Shown piece after piece: positions 22,299-26,498 of a DNA stretch of 26,498 nt (the stretch's first letter is position 1; each line of letters opens with the position of its first letter). The notes under the pieces are model-generated. The model was not told the origin of the DNA and did not search any database. It saw nothing but the letters and a program-made list of their open reading frames with translations. The stretch spans positions 1-26,498 of the forward strand of contig URPQ01000023.1 in the NCBI GenBank assembly GCA_900549755.1. The letters are read 5' to 3'. Source of the DNA: an uncultured Oscillospiraceae bacterium. GTDB taxonomy: Bacteria > Bacillota > Clostridia > Oscillospirales > Acutalibacteraceae. A program made the position numbers and the translations under genes.

Positions 22299-23561
22299 AT
22301 GAACTCACCGTTAGCGGACAGATTAAGACCGAAAACAATTGAAGAAGTTGCGGGGCAAAAGCAGCTTTTAGCGCCGGGAAAGGTGCTGCGGCGCATAATT
22401 GACTCGAAAAATATACCCAACCTTATATTTTACGGACCCTCGGGCGTGGGTAAAACCACGGTTGCCAACATAATTGCCGACACAAGCGGTAAAAAACTGT
22501 GCTACCTTAACGCGACCATCGCGTCCACCGCCGATATTAAAGAAATTATCGGCTCAATAGGCACGATAGATACCCAAAACGGCATACTGCTTTATCTTGA
22601 CGAGATACAGTATTTCAATAAAAAACAGCAGCAAATTTTGCTTTCCTATATTGAAAACGGGGATATTACTCTTATAGCCTCCACCACCGAAAATCCCTAT
22701 TTTTATGTATACAACGCGATTTTAAGCCGCTCAACGGTGTTTGAGTTCAAGCCGCTGACTCCCAATGATATATCGGACGTTTTAGACCGCGCAATCGGCA
22801 TTTTAAGCGAGGAAAAGGGCAAAGAAATTAAAATTTCGGCAGACGATAAGAAAAAAATATCCCGCGCGGCAGCAGGGGATGTGCGCCGTTCGCTTAATAT
22901 GCTGGAGCTATGCGTGCTGACAAGCGAAAACGAAACCGGAATTGATATTACCGACGATACGGTGGAGGAAATTGCGGCGGCGAACGCCGTTCGCTACGAC
23001 CGCGATGGCGACGAACACTACGATATAATATCGGCTTATCAAAAATCAATGCGCGGGTCTGACCCCGATGCCGCCGTGTACTATTTAGGCAGACTGCTTG
23101 CGGCGGGAGATTTGCCGAGCGCCTGCAGGCGGCTTATGGTATGCGCCTGTGAGGATGTGGGGCTTGCCTACCCGCAAATAATACCCATTGTGAAAGCGGC
23201 GGTGGATATTGCGCAGTCGGTGGGTCTGCCCGAAGCGCGCCTGCCCCTTGCCGACGCGGTGATTTTGGTAGCCACAAGCCCTAAATCAAACTCGGGGCAT
23301 AACGCGATAGTCGCGGCAATGGAGGATATTGAAAAGGGAATAGGCGGACCTATTCCGCGGCAGCTGCAAAACAAGCATTTTGACGGCGAGGAAGCCGAAA
23401 CAAAGGGGCAGAACTATAAATATCCGCACGATTTTAAAAATCATTATGTAAACCAACAGTATTTACCCGACGCGCTTAAAAATAAGCGGTATTATGAGTA
23501 CGGAAACAATAAAACCGAGCAAAAATACAAGGAATATTGGGACGCGGTAAAAGGCAAATAA
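22299..23561 (+). CDS. rarA: Replication-associated recombination protein RarA (MgsA)
   Basis: A 420-residue AAA+ ATPase related to clamp-loader subunits, acting at stalled forks. Visible: PLADRLRPKTIEEVAGQKQLL, Walker A GPSGVGKT (46-53), Walker B LLYLDEIQ (97-104), sensor STTEN (128-132) and SR (143-144) for the arginine finger, then the C-terminal region GGPIPRQLQNKHFDGEEAE with YKYPHDF, typical of RarA. Start: the ATG at 22299 behind AAGGCAGG gives the normal N-terminus; an in-frame ATG at 22272 would add nine residues. It is divergent from the flippase gene. Confidence 0.93.
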   Translation: MNSPLADRLRPKTIEEVAGQKQLLAPGKVLRRIIDSKNIPNLIFYGPSGVGKTTVANIIADTSGKKLCYLNATIASTADIKEIIGSIGTIDTQNGILLYLDEIQYFNKKQQQILLSYIENGDITLIASTTENPYFYVYNAILSRSTVFEFKPLTPNDISDVLDRAIGILSEEKGKEIKISADDKKKISRAAAGDVRRSLNMLELCVLTSENETGIDITDDTVEEIAAANAVRYDRDGDEHYDIISAYQKSMRGSDPDAAVYYLGRLLAAGDLPSACRRLMVCACEDVGLAYPQIIPIVKAAVDIAQSVGLPEARLPLADAVILVATSPKSNSGHNAIVAAMEDIEKGIGGPIPRQLQNKHFDGEEAETKGQNYKYPHDFKNHYVNQQYLPDALKNKRYYEYGNNKTEQKYKEYWDAVKGK

Positions 23562-23592
23562 AAATGTTATGTAAACTAAAGGAGGGAACAGT

Positions 23593-24027
23593 ATGAAAGA
23601 AAACGGAATACCGAAAAAAACCCGCTTTTTGTGGCAGGTGCGCATATGTTTAATAGGCTTTATTCCGGTTGCGGTGCTGCTATTTCTCTGCTCGGTAACG
23701 CTATGGTGCCTTTTGCCGGCAGTAATTTTGGCGGCGGCGCTGCTTATATTTGTGCTGTGGTATATTCCCGCCTATTTTGCAAGCTATGAAATACTGTTCC
23801 CTAAGGGCGCAATTATTATAAACCGCGGTATCTTTATAAGGACTACCCATATAATGCCCTTTTCAAGACTTATTTACGTTCAAAGCTATTCCACGCCCCT
23901 TGCCCACAGTATGGGGCTTGCGGCGCTAAGCCTTAAAGCGGCGCGCAGCAGCGTTATTTTACCTGAGCTGCCCGTATCTGACGTTGAGCTGTTTATAAAG
24001 TCGGTCACAAAGGAGGAAAACGCTTGA
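23593..24027 (+). CDS. Bacterial PH-domain membrane protein, YdbS-like
   Basis: A 144-residue protein with two adjacent membrane helices (about 17-35 and 38-60) followed by a bacterial PH-like domain of the bPH2/DUF304 type (about 65-140: SYEILFPKGAIIINRGIFIRT, then PFSRLIYVQSYSTPLAHSMGLAAL). It has a strong AGGAGGG site before its ATG and overlaps the next, longer PH protein by 4 bases. Such two-gene pairs (YdbS-YdbT in Bacillus) are common; their exact function is not settled. Confidence 0.82.
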   Translation: MKENGIPKKTRFLWQVRICLIGFIPVAVLLFLCSVTLWCLLPAVILAAALLIFVLWYIPAYFASYEILFPKGAIIINRGIFIRTTHIMPFSRLIYVQSYSTPLAHSMGLAALSLKAARSSVILPELPVSDVELFIKSVTKEENA

Positions 24028-25454
24028 AAAAGGAGTTTCGCGCCCACCCGCTTATGCTTGTAAGCCTTATTAAGCCCTTTCTTTTTGTGCTGGTTCTGCC
24101 TGTTTTAAAGGGCGTTATACAGTATATTATAAAGCGCCGCGTTACGGGCGTTTTAACCCTTGAGCTTATAGGCTTTATGGCAATTACCCTTATAGGCGCT
24201 CTGCGCTGCCGCTCTTTCCACCTTATTTGCGGTAAAAACGGAGTGACAATTAAAATGGGGGTGCTTTTTAAAAGCAGCGCCTTTATAAGCGTTAATAAGC
24301 TATCGTCCGTTCAAACGGTGCAAAACCCTGTTGACGCAGTCTTTCGCGCGGTATCCTACCGAATAAATACCGAGGCGGGACCCAAGGGCAAGGCGGATTT
24401 TGATTTTAAGCTGAGCACAAAGGACAGCGCCGAGGTCTCCCGCCTTTTATACGGCGAGGATAATTACACCGCCGTTAAGTTTTCGGTCTTTAAGGTGGCG
24501 GTTATGGCGGCTACCACATCATCGGCAGTTATGGGTATGCTTATTGCCGTGCCTATAATAAATAAAACAGGTAAGCTGCTTGATATTGCCCTCAATAATA
24601 TTCTGCTTGACGAGATAAACAACGTTTCAAGCGGCTTTAAATCCTACTTTCCGCCTATTGTAAACGCAATAACCCTTGTTTTTCTTTTAAGCTATGCGGT
24701 AGCCTTTGTTTATTCGCTTTTTAAGTATATAAATTTTAAGCTCTTTCTTGAAAAAGAAAAGTTAGAGGTGCGGTCGGGCTTTTTCGTGCGCAGCCGTTCC
24801 GCCTTTAAAAAGTCCTCGGTAAACGATGTTATTATTGACCAAACCCCGCTTATGCGGCTTTTCAAGCGCTATGCTATGAAGGTGAGCGTGGGCGGCTACG
24901 GCGGCTCAAAAAGCGAGACGGCAGTTATAGTGCCCTCGGGCAGGCGAGGCGAGATAAAACGCCAGTTTCAGGCGTATTTTCCGTTTTTGGCGCCAGACGG
25001 CAAGCTGATGCACGCGCGGCGGGATATTGTAACCAAAAACCGATTTTTATATCTGCCGGGGCTGTATTTTATAATTACGGTAGCAGCCTCGGTAGCGTTG
25101 ACCCTTATTTTCCCGAAATTCGGCAGGCTTACCTTGTTTTTAACTATGGTAGTCTGCGCAATTATAATGTATTACGCATATTTAAGCATTTACGAGTTTC
25201 GCTTGGGTAAGCTGAAAATCGGAAGAAACATCTACGCGCAGACCGTAAAGGGCTTTAACGCCTGCGAGCTGCACTGCCCGCGCGAAAATGTGGGGCAGAT
25301 TAAAATCATACGCACAATTCCCGATATTCGGCTTAACACCTGCAAGGTAGTAATAAGCGTGCGGTCGGAAAGCGCCGATACCGTAAAGGTGCGTATGCTC
25401 GATTACGGCGAGGTTAAAAAAAGTATTTCGGAAAGCTACGGTATTGAGGTATAA
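24024..25454 (+). CDS. Bacterial PH-domain membrane protein, YdbT-like, TTG start
   Basis: A 476-residue protein with about six membrane helices in pairs (near 12-60, 155-235 and 335-380), each pair followed by a bPH2/DUF304 segment: about 65-150 (LICGKNGVTIKMGVLFKSS), about 240-325 (EKEKLEVRSGFFVRSRSAFKK, then SVGGYGGSK) and about 385-476. The TTG at 24024 overlaps the stop of the YdbS-like gene and has AGGAGG (24011-24016) 7 bases away, so the start is well supported. It probably forms a membrane complex with its small partner. Its stop lies 8 bases before the left arm of the hairpin that spans the parS site. Confidence 0.82.
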   Translation: MKKEFRAHPLMLVSLIKPFLFVLVLPVLKGVIQYIIKRRVTGVLTLELIGFMAITLIGALRCRSFHLICGKNGVTIKMGVLFKSSAFISVNKLSSVQTVQNPVDAVFRAVSYRINTEAGPKGKADFDFKLSTKDSAEVSRLLYGEDNYTAVKFSVFKVAVMAATTSSAVMGMLIAVPIINKTGKLLDIALNNILLDEINNVSSGFKSYFPPIVNAITLVFLLSYAVAFVYSLFKYINFKLFLEKEKLEVRSGFFVRSRSAFKKSSVNDVIIDQTPLMRLFKRYAMKVSVGGYGGSKSETAVIVPSGRRGEIKRQFQAYFPFLAPDGKLMHARRDIVTKNRFLYLPGLYFIITVAASVALTLIFPKFGRLTLFLTMVVCAIIMYYAYLSIYEFRLGKLKIGRNIYAQTVKGFNACELHCPRENVGQIKIIRTIPDIRLNTCKVVISVRSESADTVKVRMLDYGEVKKSISESYGIEV

Positions 25455-25462
25455 ATAATAAT

Positions 25463-25530
25463 CCATAGGGCAACCTATAATATAAAAGGAATGTTTCACG
25501 TGAAACATTATACAGGGGGTTGCCTTATGG
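25463..25530 (+). promoter_or_regulatory. Potential RNA helix covering the spoVAE start, with parS in the loop
   Basis: CCATAGGGCAACCT (25463-25476) can pair along all 14 bases with GGGTTGCCTTATGG (25517-25530), using 12 Watson-Crick and two G-U pairs. The 3' arm contains part of the AGGGGG ribosome-binding site (25514-25519) and the ATG at 25527-25529. The loop holds the parS palindrome, which can form its own hairpin. Read-through transcripts from the PH-protein operon would carry both arms and could be shut for translation. Confidence 0.5.
25492..25507. promoter_or_regulatory. parS: parS centromere site 1
   Basis: TGTTTCACGTGAAACA is an exact match to the chromosomal parS consensus TGTTNCACGTGAAACA bound by ParB/Spo0J. 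The palindrome extends to 20 bases (25490-25509). It lies about 15.4 kb from the probable origin and 20 bases before the spoVAE start. Confidence 0.93.
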
Positions 25531-25895
25531 ATATTTTTTTACATTGCTTATATGCGTTTCTTGTGGGCGGGTTTATCTGCCTTATAGGTCAGGTTTTAAT
25601 TGATTATACTAAGCTTACGCCTGCGCGAATACTTGTTTCTTACGTTGTGGCGGGGGTAATTCTTACCGCAATCGGCGTTTATGAGCCTATTGTTAAGTTT
25701 GCGGGCGCGGGTGCCACCGTTCCGCTTACGGGCTTCGGTTACAGCCTTGCCTGCGGCGTTAAAGAGGCGGTAAATGAATACGGCTTTATGGGCATACTGA
25801 TGGGCGGGCTAACCGCAACCTCGGCGGGCATTGCAACTGCCGTTGTATCGGGCTTTTTAATGGCGGCGCTGTTTAAACCGGGAGACAAGACCTAA
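25527..25895 (+). CDS. spoVAE: Stage V sporulation protein AE-type membrane protein
   Basis: A 122-residue hydrophobic protein with about four membrane segments. LYAFLVGGFICLIGQVLIDYTKLTPARIL, IGVYEPIVKFAGAGATVPLTGFG and TATSAGIATAVVSGFL closely resemble SpoVAE (the Eb type), a membrane part of the SpoVA apparatus moving dipicolinic acid into and out of spores. The start is set at the ATG at 25527, 7 bases after AGGGGG; a longer frame from 25491 would translate the parS site as MFHVKH and lacks a spaced binding site. No spoVAC or spoVAD gene lies nearby, so this copy is separated from the usual spoVA operon. Confidence 0.88.
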   Translation: MDIFLHCLYAFLVGGFICLIGQVLIDYTKLTPARILVSYVVAGVILTAIGVYEPIVKFAGAGATVPLTGFGYSLACGVKEAVNEYGFMGILMGGLTATSAGIATAVVSGFLMAALFKPGDKT

Positions 25896-25899
25896 TGCG

Positions 25900-25934
25900 G
25901 AATTATGAATTAGGAATGAGGAATTATTAAGAAT
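25900..25934. repeat. Heptamer tandem array next to a hairpin repeat
   Basis: Four 7-base units of the form GAATTAT, GAATTAG, GAATGAG, GAATTAT and a worn fifth (TAAGAAT) occupy 25900-25934, starting 5 bases past the spoVAE stop and ending 2 bases before the hairpin at 25937. The arrangement parallels the TTAGA-type heptamer array beside the same hairpin at 5873-5955. Confidence 0.55.
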
Positions 25935-25936
25935 AA

Positions 25937-25973
25937 GGCTCCCTTGCCTAAAGGGAACCTTTATTTTTTATTC
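25937..25973 (+). terminator. Intrinsic terminator after spoVAE, made from an interspersed hairpin repeat
   Basis: GGCTCCCTT-GCCTA-AAGGGAACC (25937-25959) gives a 9-bp stem with one mismatch, followed by TTTATTTTTTATT. It separates spoVAE from the parA promoter. The hairpin matches, inverted, the repeat at 5934-5954. Confidence 0.7.
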
Positions 25974-25990
25974 TGCATTAAATTTAACTG

Positions 25991-26019
25991 TTTACTTTTG
26001 TTCTGCAAAATGCTATAAT
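25991..26019 (+). promoter_or_regulatory. Sigma-A type promoter of parA
   Basis: TTTACT (25991-25996), 17 bases, then TATAAT (26014-26019) preceded by the extended element TGC. Transcription should begin near 26026, so parS site 2 lies within the first 30 bases of the message and ParB bound there could repress parA. Confidence 0.65.
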
Positions 26020-26036
26020 ATAATCCGTGACTTAAA

Positions 26037-26052
26037 TGTTTCACGTGAAACA
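26037..26052. promoter_or_regulatory. parS: parS centromere site 2
   Basis: A second exact TGTTTCACGTGAAACA, 545 bases from the first, between the parA promoter and its ribosome-binding site. The palindrome extends by AAA and TTT on its two sides (26034-26055). Confidence 0.93.
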
Positions 26053-26071
26053 TTTACAGGGAGGAATAAGA

Positions 26072-26498
26072 ATGGGGAAGATAATCGCCGTTGTTAATCA
26101 GAAAGGCGGCGTCGGGAAGACCACAACTGCTGTAAATCTCGCCGCGGGAGTAGGGATTGCGGGCAAAAAGGTGCTTTTGGTGGACGCCGACCCGCAGGGT
26201 AACTCGACAAGCGGCTTTGGAATAAACAAAAAAGAGGTAAAAACCACCTCGTATGAGCTTTTAATAGGCACGGGAAAGCTTGAAAACGCCATAGTAAAGA
26301 CGGAATATAAAAATGTAGACGTTGTTCCGTCCTCAATGGATTTAGCTGCGGCGGAGGTTGATTTAATCGAAATAGAACACCGCGAGGCGCAGCTTAAAAT
26401 GACCCTTGCCGCGTCGCGGGATAGCTACGACTACATATTTATTGATTGCCCGCCGTCCTTAGGACTGATAACGATAAACGCGCTTAACGCCTGCGACA
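26072..26498 (+). CDS. parA: Chromosome partitioning ATPase ParA (Soj), partial at window end
   Basis: The first 142 residues of a ParA/Soj ATPase, which with ParB/Spo0J moves the origin region and modulates DnaA activity in Bacillus. The deviant Walker A KGGVGKTT (11-18) follows IIAVVNQ; DADPQGNSTSG (about 38-48) is the second conserved motif, and YIFIDCPPSLG (121-131) is Walker B. The ATG at 26072 has AGGGAGG 7 bases before it. The rest, and presumably parB, lies beyond the window. Local parS sites confirm it as the chromosomal rather than a plasmid partition gene. Confidence 0.95.
   Translation, partial: MGKIIAVVNQKGGVGKTTTAVNLAAGVGIAGKKVLLVDADPQGNSTSGFGINKKEVKTTSYELLIGTGKLENAIVKTEYKNVDVVPSSMDLAAAEVDLIEIEHREAQLKMTLAASRDSYDYIFIDCPPSLGLITINALNACD

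Noticed and set aside
25491..25526. Longer SpoVAE starting at the ATG at 25491 (MFHVKH...)
   Set aside because: The extra residues are simply the translated parS palindrome; the site before it has no spacing and the ATG at 25527 is well supported.
1..26498. CRISPR arrays, tRNA or rRNA genes, transposases, prophage or defence genes
   Set aside because: I looked for spaced direct repeats, clover-leaf and CCA-type ends, and recombinase motifs and found none. The repeats present are palindromic or short-tandem, not CRISPR-like.

Overview
The window reads as the replication-origin region of a spore-forming clostridium, probably an Oscillospirales/Ruminococcaceae-type Firmicute. The supporting signs are the order dnaA-dnaN-yaaA-recF-remB-gyrB-gyrA, several sporulation genes (sigK, spoIIP, gpr, a spoVAE-type gene and a SpoVB-like flippase), a cohesin-domain surface protein, strong Shine-Dalgarno sites, frequent TTG starts, and interspersed hairpin repeats of a kind common in gut clostridia. 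No database search was possible; family calls rest on recognising motifs in the translations.

Layout. 1-260: gene-free, carrying two inverted copies of a palindrome-centred repeat and a strong leftward promoter. 261-5061 (minus): a cohesin-domain secreted protein with its own promoter, then an apparent stress-response operon (ECF sigma factor, membrane anti-sigma-like protein, small membrane protein, membrane-anchored beta-propeller protein). 5128-8521 (minus): sigK, a small unknown gene, then gpr-spoIIP with a small membrane protein behind it. 8587-17696 (plus): the dnaA-to-gyrA block, with probable oriC between dnaA and dnaN, and a 279-bp inverted-repeat-bounded element between remB and gyrB. 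17734-20726 (plus): CPBP protease, a multi-pass membrane protein, tadA and queG. 20689-22215 (minus): a SpoVB/MurJ-type flippase converging on queG. 22299-25454 (plus): rarA and two bacterial-PH-domain membrane proteins. 25455-26498: two perfect parS sites bracketing a spoVAE-type gene, then parA (soj), which runs off the window.

The genes group around chromosome replication (dnaA, dnaN, recF, gyrAB, rarA), chromosome segregation (parA, parS) and spore formation or germination. The rpmH-rnpA block usually found upstream of dnaA is absent; gpr-spoIIP lies there instead, transcribed away from dnaA.

The most noteworthy observations are: (i) gpr has an intact reading frame through its conserved N-terminus but no ATG/GTG/TTG there, only a well-placed ACG; (ii) a 14-bp RNA helix could cover the start codon of spoVAE with a parS palindrome in its loop; (iii) a dispersed repeat built around AATACTGACGTATT with a conserved tail occurs three times, once inside the element before gyrB; (iv) heptamer tandem arrays lie next to the same hairpin at two distant sites; (v) a strong promoter fires into the structured repeat at the left edge. 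I see no CRISPR array, tRNA, rRNA, transposase or prophage gene, and no clearly new protein system; the novelty lies mainly in the non-coding parts.
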